In this document: piece after piece, positions 1 to 10,921 of the stretch | Layout: every line of letters begins with the position of its first letter | How positions within the stretch are numbered: position 1 is the first letter of the stretch | Source of the DNA: Ophiocordyceps camponoti-saundersi (nom. inval.) | Taxonomy: Eukaryota > Ascomycota > Sordariomycetes > Hypocreales > Ophiocordycipitaceae | Reading direction: 5' to 3' | Length of the DNA stretch: 64,000 nt | Assembly: GCA_003339415.1 (NCBI GenBank) | Contig: PDHQ01000058.1 | Span: forward strand, 62,001 to 126,000 | Made by a program: the position numbers and the translations under genes | The notes under the pieces: generated by a model | Database searches by the model: none | What the model was told of the DNA's origin: nothing | The model's input: the letters and a program-made list of their open reading frames with translations, nothing else

Positions 1-1110
1 CGAAAAAGCCATCAACGACCAGCGGGCACAACTCTTTGCCATAGCGGTCACAAACCTGCGCTCTGACAGCCCCTTCTCTTCTTTCAAGGCCGACACTTCT
101 TCTGGCGGGAGGACTAAGCGATTCATCTTTTGCCGTTCTCCTTGTCCATGGCCGATTCTCATGAGCGGGAAGTGATCACCTCACAAAAAAAAAGATGGTG
201 ATCTTCCTGGACCAAGGACGAGACAATCTTTAGGAGAGACCAGCTGATAAACACACAAAGAAAGGCGGCTCTCTTTCATCTTGGCCGATAAATTGGCGGG
301 AGGACTTGGCGAATTAACTAGGCGGTTCTCCTCGACCAAGGCCAAGATTCATCAACTTGAGGATCATTCAAAATCACTTTGATCCTCTTTTTTTCATGGG
401 AGCCCTGCCGACAAATCTCAAGAGGCGGCTCCTCTTTGATCATCAAGGCCAGCATTTCTGGCGGGAGGAACGAATCGCTACAACCTTTATGCGATCCTCC
501 TCGACCAAGGTCAACATTCACAAACGGGAGGATCAGTCAACACAATTTAGACGGTCCTCCCTTCGACCAAAGTCGATACACATTCATTCTCAAGCACAAG
601 AGGCCAGCCGACAACACTCGAATAGGCGGCTCTCTGCTCTCTTCAATCGAGCACATCTGGCCGGAGGACTCATCAACTCATTCAAGTTCGTCCTCTGCGA
701 CCAAGCTCGACACTCATTCACACGGGGGACCAGCAAAAACTCAAGAACGGTTCTACCCCAATCTCATGCCGGCGACTGGCGGGACGAGCAATCGACATCA
801 CTCAAGTCGTCGTCCTCGACCAAGGCCGACACATCTGGCGGGAGGACCATCGACACGATTCAAGAGGGTCCCTCCTCGACCAACTTTCGCGAGGAACGCA
901 GCCGACACACTTCAAGAGGCCGTTCTCTCCTCATCAAGGCCGACACTCATCGACGAGAGGACCTGCCGACTAAACTTGCGCGGTCCTTCTCAGAGGCCAA
1001 CATCTGACGGCAGATTGTTCGACGCAACTCTTGCCAGCACCTGGTCACTCACGATTGGGAGAGGGTCATTGGCAAAATGCCGAGAGATCCTCTCCAGACA
1101 AGTCCGGCAG
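1..1110. repeat. Degenerate tandem repeat (minisatellite), unit about 55-60 bp
   Basis: The stretch is built from diverged copies of one unit. Its best-preserved parts read tcctcgaccaaggccgacac followed by a ctggcgggaggac block and a caattcaagaggcgg-like linker. Copies are recognisable near 90, 280, 330, 440, 500, 550, 650, 810, 870 and 930. Within a unit the gtcctcc and ggaggac blocks are reverse complements about 25 bp apart, so each copy could fold back. Long open frames run through the array in two frames, as expected of a GC-biased repeat whose period is often a multiple of three; I do not regard them as genes. The array continues to the left window edge, so its true size is unknown. Confidence 0.7.
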
Positions 1111-2942
1111 ACGCGCAGGGAGGACTGACCCGACATCTTTCACACACGAAGAAAACAACTCGAGGAGTCCTACCCAGGCAAACAACAGCGCGTAGGGACA
1201 CTGTCTGTCGACCAAAACACAAAAGAGGTCATCACCAAGCTCAAGCTCAAGAAGAAGACCAGTCGACGCAACATCATCCACACAAACAGTCATTCAGACA
1301 AAGGAAACGATCAGGTGCAACAAATCATCACTTCAAAGTCGAGGGAGAGGGAAACAATATCCAATCGAGACGACGGGCCATCAAACCAAATCCTTGGCAT
1401 TCAAAGCAAATGAGCCATGGTCAACTACATCAAGAGGCAAAGCATAAACTGCAACCTCGGCCTCCAAAGCAAACAAGGCACGGTCAACCAACATCAAGAG
1501 TCAAGCATAAAACTGCTACCTCAAAAAACATGACCAAAAAAAATAACAAAGCCACGTCGTCCGATTCTCAAACTCCGAAAGGGCAAGCCAAAGAAACAAC
1601 AACAGCGACAGCATAAATTGCTTCATCGCTTTCGAGAGACTGGAACAACTGTCACGCCTAATAACACCAAGGGGGGTGGGGGGTGAATGGCAGCCGGTCT
1701 CTCAACAACCAAACTCACAGGCTTGAAAAACCCTCTTCAACTAGAAAACAAAACACCTTGGAATTGAGCTGCTGCTCGAACTCGACCGCGAACTCATTCT
1801 TGCTCTGAGATAGCCGCGCGTCTTGAGCAATGCAAGCCAGCTCTTCTAAAGGAAACCCTCTCCCTCGCAGTCAAAGCAAAGAAGAAAAGAAAACAAGCGA
1901 AGAAAAGAAAGAAGAAACGAAAGAAAAAAACCCACCCCCCGACTAACCAAAGAAACACACAGCGTTGAAGTGAAGACGACGAAACAGCGACATCAAGAGT
2001 TATGAAACGAAGCGGAAAAATGGTATGTTTTCCCCTTTCCCTGTGAGAAATCACATCTTCCCCCCCCCTTTTGCAGGTGCCCCCCCCGTTAACGGACTTT
2101 TCTAGGTTTTCAGCGAGTCTACGACGAAATCGACACATGTAGGTAGAGAGATAGGTCGATAGGTCGATAGTTGAGGCAGGAGAGGTTTACAGCATGAAGA
2201 CGATGGATGGAGAAGTTGATGTTTGTGAGTGAAGAACGAGGCGAACGGAGAGAAGGGAAATGGCGAGAGACAGTGGACATTGTTATGTGAAGCACAAGGA
2301 CGACTCATGAGAATGAAGAGGAAGGCGGGTGGGAAAGGGAACAAGACGATGCTCACGAGTGGAGGATGACGACGATGGAAGAGAATGAGAAGGAAGACGA
2401 ATGGGAAGGAGAAGACGAAGAGAGAGAGATGAGAGAGACGGAGAGAAGGGTGAGACATACGAGGTCGGGGGAAAGCACGGTGCCGAAGAGGGAGATGAGA
2501 GAGTGAGACGGAGATGACAAATGGAGGCGATGATGATGATGATGATGCAAGGATGGACGAGGAACTGCAAGGTCGACCAAAGGAAGCAGGATGAAGAGAC
2601 AGAAAGAAGAGATTGCAGAAGATGATGCTGGACAGGGAAGAAGAGAGAGAGAGAGAGAGAGAGAAGGCGAGATGAGATGGGGGGGGAGGAGGATTTTGTT
2701 TACCTAATAGGTCTCTCCTGCGACAAAATGAGAGGATGATGGCGATGAAGTCGATATCACGGTAATGGTACGTCGTCGGCCGTAGCCGCCCTGCATGAGG
2801 CGAGAGGCGAAAGGGGAGGGGAGGGGAGGAGGGGTAAATAAGAAGAAGGCTGGTCTCTCTCTGTCCTGCATCGTGCCGCCGCCGTCATCTCGGCATCATC
2901 TACCATCGAGATTTCACCATCGAGATTCCATCGTTATAGAGG
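1111..2942. other. Intergenic region, low complexity, no gene recognised
   Basis: Adenine- and purine-rich DNA. It includes a long GA-rich tract (about 2280-2660) ending in a perfect (GA)n run near 2643-2664. The open frames here on the minus strand are Ser/Leu/Phe/Pro strings translated from the polypurine tract and are not credible proteins. The last few hundred bases hold the promoter of the beta-mannosidase gene; no clear TATA box was found. Confidence 0.6.
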
Positions 2943-5895
2943 ATGAAACCTTCTATCATCAGCGGCATCGCTACCCTCCTTCCACTATCGCAGCAGCCAT
3001 GGCAGCTTAAGAACGGCCGGCTGGGCATCTCCGTCCCCGGCGCGGTACCGTCTCACGTCCATCTAGACCTGCAGCGCGCCGGCGTCATTCAAGATCCGTG
3101 AGAGCTTTACATACATTCTCTCTCTCTGTGACGACCCCCTTTTCTTCCTGACAAGATAGCCCAAGATATCGCGGCCTCGGTGAATTCTCCCTTCGCTGGG
3201 TGGCCTGGTCTAATTGGACGTACGTCACCGACCTACAAGGCCTACCGAGACAGCACGAGACGCACCTCATCTTCGACGGGCTCGACACCCTGGCCCAAGT
3301 CTTCCTCTGCGGAAAACACGTAGGCAGCGCCGATAATCAGTTCCGGCAGTGGCGGTTCGATGTCTCTGACGCCCTCGCGTCATGTGGTAATCATGACGAC
3401 GACGATGATGACGACGATGACCTCTCTCACGTCGAGTTACGCATCGTCTTTGCCAGTGCGCCCCAGGCTGCTACCCGACTAGCATCCCAACCCGGAGCCG
3501 TGACCTGGCCACGAGGAGCTCTCGACGGTCGATTCGTCTTCGCTGATCGTCAATTCCTCCGTAAGCAGCAGTCCGACTTCGGCTGGGATTGGGGACCGGC
3601 TTTCTCCCCCGTCGGCATCTGGCAGGATGCCTGGGTCCTTCAACTTCCGCGTCGTCGTCCCGCCCTTGCCGTCCCGGCTGCCTCGTTGGACATTTATCGT
3701 GTAGGTCAGCTGAATAACCTGCCGCCTGATCAGGGGGCAGACTGGCTTCTCAACTGCAGCCTTGACGTCCTCGGCTCCGTCCCCGATGGCGCCCACTTGA
3801 GGTATTCCGTCGCCGAGGCTGGCGGTTCGGCCCGTGTCGTTGCTGCGGGCCGTCTTGATAATCTTACGCATGGCGGTGACGTCGTTTCTGGTCAAGCTTT
3901 GCTTCGTGCCTCGGCCTTTCGCTTGTGGTGGCCTGTTGGTATGGGGCAGCAGAACCTGTATAGCGTCACCGTTGACGTCGTCGACGGTGACCGTGTCCTG
4001 GCCTCGGTCACTAAGCGGACGGGCTTTCGAACTATTGTCCTCAACATGGGTGTCATCACTGAGCAGCAACTTGCTCAGGGCATCGCCCCGGGGAACAACT
4101 GTCAGGACTCCTTTCTTCTTCCTTCTCCCCCCCTCCAATCATCTTGAACAAACACTTACATCGTCTTCCTCTTCTTCATTTCGTTTCAGGGCACTTCGAG
4201 ATCAACGGCCATGAATTCTACGCCAAGGGCAGCAACTTGATCCCCCCGGACGCCTTCTGGCCTCGCGTCACACCGGAGAGGATACGGTCCCTATTCCAGG
4301 CCGCCGTCGCCGGAAACCAGAACATGCTCCGGGTCTGGGCCAGCGGCGCTTACGTGCCCGACTTCATGTACGACCTGGCCGACGAGATGGGCATCCTTCT
4401 CTGGAGCGAGTTCCAGTTCAGCGACGCCTTCTACCCCGTCGCGCCCGACTTCCTGGAGAACTGCCGTCGAGAGGCCGTCTATCAGGTGCGCCGCGTGAAT
4501 CATCACCCTTCGCTCGCCCTCTGGGCCGGCAACAACGAGCTCGAGACGCTCGGTCTGGGCCAGGTCAACGAGACGGCGCCCGACGACTATCCTCGCCTCC
4601 TGCGTGACTACGAAAAGCTCTTCCTCGATACCCTCTTGCCGGCCGTCTACGGTAACAGTCGTAGCATCACTTACATGCCCAGCAGCACCAACAACGGCTA
4701 CCTTTCCATCGACTTCTCGAGACCCATCCCCATCGTCCAGAGGTACAACAACAAGGTCGAGGGTCACGTATACGGCGACACCGATTACTACAACTACCGC
4801 TTTGTCGAGGCCTTCGACATCGACAAGTACCCCGTCGGCCGCTTCGCCGCCGAGTTCGGCTTCCACTCGATGCCCAGCCTGGCGACGTGGAGGGAGGCCC
4901 TCGACCCGGACCAGCTCAGCTTCAACAGCACGACGGTCGTCCTGCGGAACCATCACTACCCTGTCCAGGGGCTCGCTCCCAACCCGGCCAACTCCAGCAG
5001 GGGCATGGGCGAGATGACCATGGCCGTCCAGCGCTACTATCCGGCTCCCAACAAGACGGACGCCGTCGGCAACTTCTCCGCCTGGTGCCACGCCACGCAG
5101 ATCTTCCAGGCCGACTTCTACAAGTCGCAGATCCAGTTCTACCGCGCCGCTTCCGGCTTCCGCGAGAGGCAGCTGGGCGCCCTGTACTGGCAGCTAGAAG
5201 ACATGTGGCAGGCCCCGTCCTGGGCGGGCATCGAGTACGGCGGTCGGTGGAAGGTGCTTCACTACGTGGCCCGCGACGTCTTCCGGCCCGTCATCGTCAC
5301 GCCCCTCTACAACACGACGTCGAGCATCCTCAAGGTCTACGTCGTCAGCGACCTCTGGTCCGAAGTCCGCGGCTCCGTCACCCTCTCCTGGATAGGCTGG
5401 GACGGCGTCCCGGGCTACGTCTTCGGCGACCATCGCACCGTCAACTTCGTCGTCGGGCCCTTGAACAGCACCTCCATAGTCAACATGCAGTACGACCCCG
5501 CCGACGCGCCGCCGGGCCTGCTCGTCATGAACCTCACCGCCACGGGCACGCCCGTCAACGGCGACGCCACGCGCACCTACACGCACGCCAACTTCTTCAC
5601 GCCCACGCCCCTGGCCGCCGCGACGTTGCCGGATCCGGGGCTGGACATCCGCTACGAAGAGGAGGGGGACGTCTTTAGGGTCGTTGCCGCCGGCGCGGGC
5701 GTCAGCGTCTGGACGTGGATCGCCGTCGCTCCGCCGGACGCGGCTTCTGTCGTCGTCGCCTTTGATGATAATGCCTTTGTCTTGAGGCCCGGTGAGGTCA
5801 AGTCGGTTGGCTATACCGTTTTAAGCGGCGAGAGCAGCGGCTGGCGGCAGCGGGTGACGGTGGAGAGCATGTATAATAACACCCTCGCCGACTAG
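2943..5895 (+). CDS. mndA: Secreted beta-mannosidase, glycoside hydrolase family 2 (type A)
   Basis: Hydrolyses terminal beta-1,4-mannose residues from manno-oligosaccharides and N-glycan cores, probably outside the cell. Three exons fit: 2943-3097, 3160-4100 and 4190-5895, giving 933 aa, normal for the fungal secreted class. The ATG at 2943 gives an N-terminal signal peptide ([16 protein letters not shown]...). The first intron restores the GH2 sugar-binding block ending in [11 protein letters not shown], and the second (GTCAGG donor) restores NNWHFEING. The TIM-barrel holds the acid/base glutamate in WAGNNE (about residue 482) and the nucleophile in AAEFGFHS (about residue 587). Many N-glycosylation sequons support secretion. 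It converges on atg14, with only 130 bp between the stop codons. The symbol follows the Aspergillus type A enzyme and is by family resemblance. Confidence 0.94.
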
Positions 5896-6025
5896 GTAGG
5901 CAGTAAATAAGAGAGAGAGAGAGAGAAAGAGGCATTATCGAGTTTCACGAGGTGAACGACACTTTTGCATCCAACGATTCCCACCCTTTTCTAGGACGCT
6001 GGGTATTCCTCTTTTCTTGTCTACT

Positions 6026-7502
6026 TCATGTCACATTTCTATGCTTCACCTTGGTCCAACCATTCGCTTCCGCCTTCGTCGAGCCTGCGGCCGCGCCATC
6101 GGCCTCGACCCGATCCTCTTCCACCACCTTCCAAGCGTCGTCGTCAAGAACCTCCCAGTCGGCGGCGGGAGCGTCGCTGAGGAGCTTCCGCTTCAGTTTG
6201 TCGGCGAGCTTGATGGGGCTCGGCAGCTTGAAGGAGCGGGTGAATTCGGTGCCGTGAGCGCTGCCGAGGAAGTTGTACATGGTGCCGTGCGAGTACCGGC
6301 CGATCCAGTCCGTCTGCTTCTCGTCCGACGCGGGGTCCCTGGCGTCTACAGCCTTGGTTAGGTGGCTGTAGCCTTGCCTCTGGGCCTCGAAGACGAAGTT
6401 GTACAGGTTACGTCCCATGTGACACATGTCTTCGAAGGAGCCCTTGTCGCCGATGGAGACACCCTGGCTGCAGCAGAGCCAGGCTATGTCGTAGGCGAGG
6501 AGGGTCACGCCTTCGAGGAAGAAGGCGTACGTCGTCGGATCCTCTTCGCTCAGTTGAGTCAAGGGCTTGTCGACGAAAAGGGGGCGGGGGCGGGGAACGT
6601 GATGAGATTCGGTGTCGTGAGATTGCAGAAACGAGGGCGACATGTTTGAGCCTGTGTTGGGGAAGGCGGCCGGGCCGTGCTGATAGGAGCCGGCCAGGTT
6701 GAAGATTGTCGGCTGCGGGTAATCGCGATGAGGGAGCGTGATCTCTGCGGGTAAGCGGATGGCGAGGTAGTGAGATACCAGCATGAGAACGTGGGCTATA
6801 TGAGCTAGGGATGTCGAGATGACGTCGGGTCCGAGAGCTGTGATGAGCCACGTTAGAGAATGGGTTGGAGGGGAGATGGAGAGAGAGGAGACTCGGAAGA
6901 AGAGACTTACCATGCATCGTAGCCAGGTCAACAACTGGGACTCTGGCAATGTGGTACTCATACCGACCGGAAGACGCCTTCTTCGATCGTCGAAAGCCGT
7001 ACAGGCGGACAGCTTCGTTGCAGAGAAAGGCGCGGGTGCAAGCCATGTCCTGAGCGCTCTTGGACCAACGAAAGCGAAGCGTCTGGGTAGCAGCTTCGAC
7101 ATCACGCAACTGCCTAGCCCTTCGATCGCGAACCCCCTCGCCGACAGATTCGAGGTCCGATCTTCGGCGGGCGAGGGCCAGCTTCGTAGCCTTCACCTCA
7201 TCGCGTGCGGCGCGGATCTCGGAGCGAAGTTTGTCGGCGGCGGCGAGTATGTCATCGGTGCGATCTTCGAGCATGCGGCGGCGGGCCCGTAAGCTTTCGA
7301 CGGTTTCCTTTGTCGGCTGCGCAGGAGTAGAGCTCCCTTCCTCGTCTGCGAGGCTGTTGGCTTCGGTGCGCAGCTGCTCGTTTTCCAGCACGACGTGGAG
7401 GTATTGCAGTCTTCTCTGGTAGATTTGGTTGCGGGCGTCGACGGCGCAGAGGAAGGGGAGCCGTTGGCCGTCGTGGCTACGTGAGCAGATGTCGCACTCC
7501 AT
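6026..7502 (-). CDS. atg14: Autophagy-related protein 14, PI3-kinase complex I subunit
   Basis: Atg14 directs the Vps34 phosphatidylinositol 3-kinase complex to the phagophore assembly site, so it is needed for autophagosome formation. Exons are 7502-6911 and 6837-6026, 467 aa. The 73-bp intron has a GTAAGT donor, a CTAAC branch site and a CACAG acceptor. The start is the ATG at 7502, giving MECDICSRSH with the conserved CxxC pair at residues 3 and 6. The open frame continues upstream to 7598 but has no earlier ATG. Residues about 20-150 are coiled coil, and the rest matches the Atg14/UVRAG (PF10186) fold, including LATMHALGPDVISTSLAHIAHV across the splice. The closest alternative, Vps38/UVRAG, lacks the N-terminal CxxC. 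The gene is convergent with beta-mannosidase. Confidence 0.9.
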
Positions 7503-7772
7503 CAGACGGCGGACGTAAGACTGATCGTCCTGGGCTTTTCGGTCTTGGGGATGAGAGACGGTGAGAGTTGAGGCTGTCACTGGTGGCTTATGAGCCACGA
7601 GGGCGACATGGGTATGACGATGGGGATTACTAATTACACATATGAACTGTCAGCAGCGCCAGGTGCGTGTCGTTAGTACTCTGTACCTCTATTAATCAGT
7701 ATCGCTCTGAGTGAACTGCTCCCGCATCAAAAGAACCAACATTCGAAAGCCATCCCTCTCCGACGCGCCGCG

Positions 7773-8350
7773 ATGCCTTCACCGTGCGCCTCCGCGAATG
7801 GCGACCCGCCGCCGCCGGAACCCCAAGACGAGGGCGGCGCATCGAAACAGCAGTCGCAGCCAGAGTCGAGAACGCCAGAACTGCCGGTCGATCACGACAA
7901 CGGCACAGGCTTAGACTCCCCGGGACAACTCGCGCCCTTTGATTGGGCCGACTTCGAAACGCGCTATGAAAAAGCCCTCCGAGAGGCAGATGCTCACGAG
8001 CGAGAGATTCTAAAAGAAGCTCAGCATCTTTCTACGGTATATCTTTCCCCCCCCCTCCGACTCATGTCGTTGATGGACTGTTGACAGAGTACGCATGCAG
8101 TACTTTCAGACCTGGGCCTCGGCCGCGGCGGCGCACGACGACGAGCGAGCCGTCAAACGCCTACGTACCAGACAGCGCTTCGTCAACCTCTCGGAGGAAA
8201 AGGTGGCACAGAAACAGCAGCATTGTGGGTTGCACGACGTGCTTTATCCATGCACGCGTACGAAGCCAGCGCTGACCTTGGGATGATGCCGTGTCAGATG
8301 ACGAGGTGGTGCGTGCATTTGAGAGTGCGCTGGCTCTGCTGAGGGCCTAA
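7773..8350 (+). CDS. Small conserved-looking protein of unknown function
   Basis: Three exons fit: 7773-8036, 8101-8224 and 8298-8350, 146 aa in one frame. Intron 1 has a GTATAT donor and GCATGCAG acceptor. Intron 2 has a GTGGGT donor and GTGTCAG acceptor, with a GCTGAC branch motif between them. The N-terminal 45 residues are Pro/Glu/Gln-rich and probably disordered. The remainder is strongly helical and charged (FDWADFETRYEKALREADAH... to FESALALLRA), suggesting a coiled-coil partner protein. I do not recognise a family. It lies in tandem upstream of the DUF3807 gene and divergently from atg14, with about 270 bp between the two start codons. The splice model is supported by all exon phases agreeing and by a natural stop. 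Confidence 0.7.
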
Positions 8351-8615
8351 AGAGAGCGTCGAGACAGATGTTCGGCATTCCTCGGGCCATGGCTTTAGTC
8401 TGCTTTTACTGGTCAGGCTCAGGTAAAGGTAAAGCCGTTGTTCCGACTCAAGTCGCGTTCGCTTCGTTGCCCATTGCCAGGTTGGGAAGTATCACGTGAT
8501 CATGATCTGGTTGAGTGATGACCTCTCCACCGGCCCACCTTATTTTCCACTTCCCCCAGATGACCAGTTCGGCGGCATCCAACATCGCAACGTGGGCATG
8601 ACATGTGAGACAGCC

Positions 8616-9166
8616 ATGGAGCTGCCGCCAGGCCGGAAACTCCCCCTGGGTGGTCCTCCTATCTCTCAAGTTAGCTATCGGGCCTGAATCTGCGAAGATC
8701 TGAACCATGCTGACTGTGATAGAATGATCTTTCCGACTTCTTTCAGAATCACTTTGCGGAGGCGGCGGTCACCAACTTCGGACGAACGTTCCAGAACCCG
8801 TCAGCTTTACATCAGCTCCAAGGAGCCGTCTTTCAGGAAAATGCGGCGGCGGTTGCCGACGACGACGATCTTGGCTATTACGACGATGGCGTCAAACGGA
8901 CCTTGACGGACGCGCAAATCGAAATCTTTCGTCAGTCGGAGCTGAGAGAGCTACGTCGAGAGCAGCAGCCAGAGCCAGCAGACCGTCCCAAGTCTGATGA
9001 TGCGGACGAGGTCGTAGAGCACCGGCCGTCAACACGAGGCATCAAGCGGAAGAGGAAGGGAAAGAACAATGGCGCTGCGAAGCCGCGGTACGAGCCGAAA
9101 CCGGACTTGCGCAAACGTACCTGGGATGTGGTCGAGTCGGGACTTGATACACTCGACTACGATTGA
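8616..9166 (+). CDS. DUF3807 family protein
   Basis: Fungal protein of unknown function. The diagnostic region is in the second exon (8723-9166): a FFQNHFAEA block, then DLGYYDDGVKRTLTDAQIE and FRQSELREL, which is the DUF3807 (PF12720) signature as I know it. The C-terminus is basic (GIKRKRKGKNN), a likely nuclear signal, and ends DTLDYD. The 5' end is less certain. An exon at 8616-8669 joined through a 53-bp intron (GTTAGC donor, CTGAC branch, GATAG acceptor) keeps frame and gives 165 aa. Another ATG at 8560 (MTSSAASNIA...) looks more like a normal N-terminus, but no donor in the right phase was found for it. Confidence 0.78.
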
Positions 9167-9363
9167 GAGTGCATGCTTTCGAACATGGCGACGACCTCGC
9201 CTTCGAACTCCGAAGAGGTTTCGACTACGAACTCCGAGGAGGTTTCGCTTGCACGATGCAGAAAGGTGAGCGCCTCGGCTTTTACCTTTTTATCGCTTCC
9301 ATGATGAGAATCTTTTGTATCGTCATCCTTAGTCGGATCCGAAGCTGGAGCTGTATGATCCAT
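9157..9363 (-). CDS. Possible small acidic protein, doubtful
   Basis: A 68-aa frame from the ATG at 9363, rich in Ser, Glu, Asp and Lys, with a short internal duplication (ETSSEF twice). It overlaps the last 10 bp of the DUF3807 gene on the opposite strand. A T-rich stretch ending in CAG near 9420 could be a splice acceptor of a longer gene, but no convincing upstream exon was found. Composition is protein-like, yet the duplication may simply reflect a local DNA repeat (tcgaactccga repeated). Function unknown; it may not be a gene. Confidence 0.22.
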   Translation of the reverse strand: MDHTAPASDPTKDDDTKDSHHGSDKKVKAEALTFLHRASETSSEFVVETSSEFEGEVVAMFESMHSQS

Positions 9364-10219
9364 CGTTTCGGCCTTGGTGAAGCTCACAGCCGAGACGTGA
9401 CGAGATATTAATCTTCTCTCTGAAAAAAACACGCCTCTCGTATTTACATATGTTTTTGAACACTACGTGGACTGTTACGCTGACGGATCGACGAGACGCT
9501 AGGGCAATGGTTTGGAACGGCGTAGATGAGTGAGTCTTCGGCAGTTGAATCATGTGAAAGCCAAAGGCCCGCGGGATCTGACGATAGCATCCGATAATAG
9601 TACTCAGTATGATAGGGAGAAACACATCCATGATTACGATCTTCTTGCAGATGGCTTAGAATTGATTGATGTCTCGAGCAGGCTTGGCACACCGCATAAG
9701 GGGGGATCGTCAGAAGCACAGGAATGTGCATGACTAAATAGGTATGGATAGAGGCCATGGATAGCGAAGCCATGAATATGGAGAGAGACTCGGACGTGAG
9801 ACCAAATGTCACGGGGTCGAGCGTCTGATGTAACAAAATAACACTCTCACGTGAAGATACGATAACGAAATCCAGGCTTGGCAGTGCGAGAGGTGTTGTT
9901 GCCTCTGGGCGCTCTATCCTCCGTAGTGGACGTGATGATGATGTATTCTCAGGGTTTATCCCTGTACATACAGCTAAGCTCTATGTCTGCTACACGTGCA
10001 TGAGCACGTGCCCTATGGCTAGAACCACATGTGTCCTCCCCCATCTGTGACCGTAGCTCCGACCAACTCTAGTAAGACAAAAAGACTATTGCGACGACGG
10101 GCATCCAACGCCTGAAAAGCTCTCGTTTTTTTCTGGTTCATCTATTTTTGCTTCATCGCTCCCTTGATCTGACTGTCGACGACAAATCAAGGGACTACGA
10201 AAGAAAGGGGTCGGGCACG
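9364..10219. other. Intergenic region, nothing recognised
   Basis: About 850 bp without a credible gene. Short open frames on both strands have no recognisable domain or codon pattern. The right part contains the promoter of the sec72-like gene. Confidence 0.5.
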
Positions 10220-10921
10220 ATGTCTGACCTAACGCACTTTGACCTGCTGCCGCTGCGGATGGACCCGACGTCGAAGCTGATTGAAACGGCGCAGCCATCA
10301 AGAGCGGTGGACGCGGAACTCGAACAGCTCAACAGCCTCCACCGGGCGCTCCTCTCTCTCGAAGGGGGCAACAACGGCGTGCCACCGCCGCCTATCCCGG
10401 TGAACCCGAAGCGAACGAGCAACGTGACGAAGCTCCGGGACAACGGCAACGTCGAGTACCGAAAGCAACGCTACACCGAAGCCGTCCGGCTCTACACGCT
10501 CGGGATCCAGATGGCCCTCACGCGACCCCTCTGGGAGCCGGCAGCGCTGGTCCGCGAGGAAGTCAGCGGCCTGCTCGCCAACAGGGCTCAGGCTCACATG
10601 GGACTGCGCAACTGGCCCGAGGGCGCCATCGACGCCGAAGCCAGCGTCGAGGCTAGACGGATCGGGAACGCAAAGGGTTGGTGGAGGAGGGGTAGGTGTC
10701 TCGTTGAGATGGGAAGGCTGGACGAGGCTAGGGAGTGGGTTAGGAGCGGCCTCGAGGTCGAGGGCGAGGAGGCTGAGTTGGTCGCTTTGTTGAAGGAGAT
10801 TGAGGAGATGTTGGAGAAGAGGAAGGGGCCTGAGTCGTCGGAGAAGAAGAAGATGGCTGATTCGACGACGGAGAAGAGGAAGGTTTCTGATGCGGTTTCG
10901 GAGAAGAGAAAGTCGCCTTGA
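10220..10921 (+). CDS. sec72: Sec72-like TPR subunit of the Sec63 translocon complex
   Basis: Sec72 is a cytosolic TPR subunit of the Sec62/63 complex that helps post-translational protein import into the ER by docking chaperones. Intronless, 233 aa. The ATG at 10220 gives MSDLTHFDLLPLRMDP, matching the short N-terminal domain of fungal homologues; the frame is open further upstream but that part is not conserved-looking. Residues about 75-200 form TPR helices: KLRDNGNVEYRKQRY, then RPLWEPAALVREEVSGLLANRAQAHM and GNAKGWWRRGRCLVEMGRLDEA. The last 40 residues are a Lys/Ser/Glu-rich tail with a repeated SEKRK-type motif, probably disordered. A generic TPR co-chaperone is the main alternative. 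Confidence 0.88.
   Translation: MSDLTHFDLLPLRMDPTSKLIETAQPSRAVDAELEQLNSLHRALLSLEGGNNGVPPPPIPVNPKRTSNVTKLRDNGNVEYRKQRYTEAVRLYTLGIQMALTRPLWEPAALVREEVSGLLANRAQAHMGLRNWPEGAIDAEASVEARRIGNAKGWWRRGRCLVEMGRLDEAREWVRSGLEVEGEEAELVALLKEIEEMLEKRKGPESSEKKKMADSTTEKRKVSDAVSEKRKSP

Noticed and set aside
357..1128. Two overlapping open frames of 216 and 249 codons
   Set aside because: They run through the minisatellite in different frames, are Arg/Ser/Thr-rich from repeat DNA and have no domain or start context.
1794..2580. Several minus-strand frames up to 118 codons
   Set aside because: Ser/Leu/Phe/Pro strings produced by a polypurine tract.
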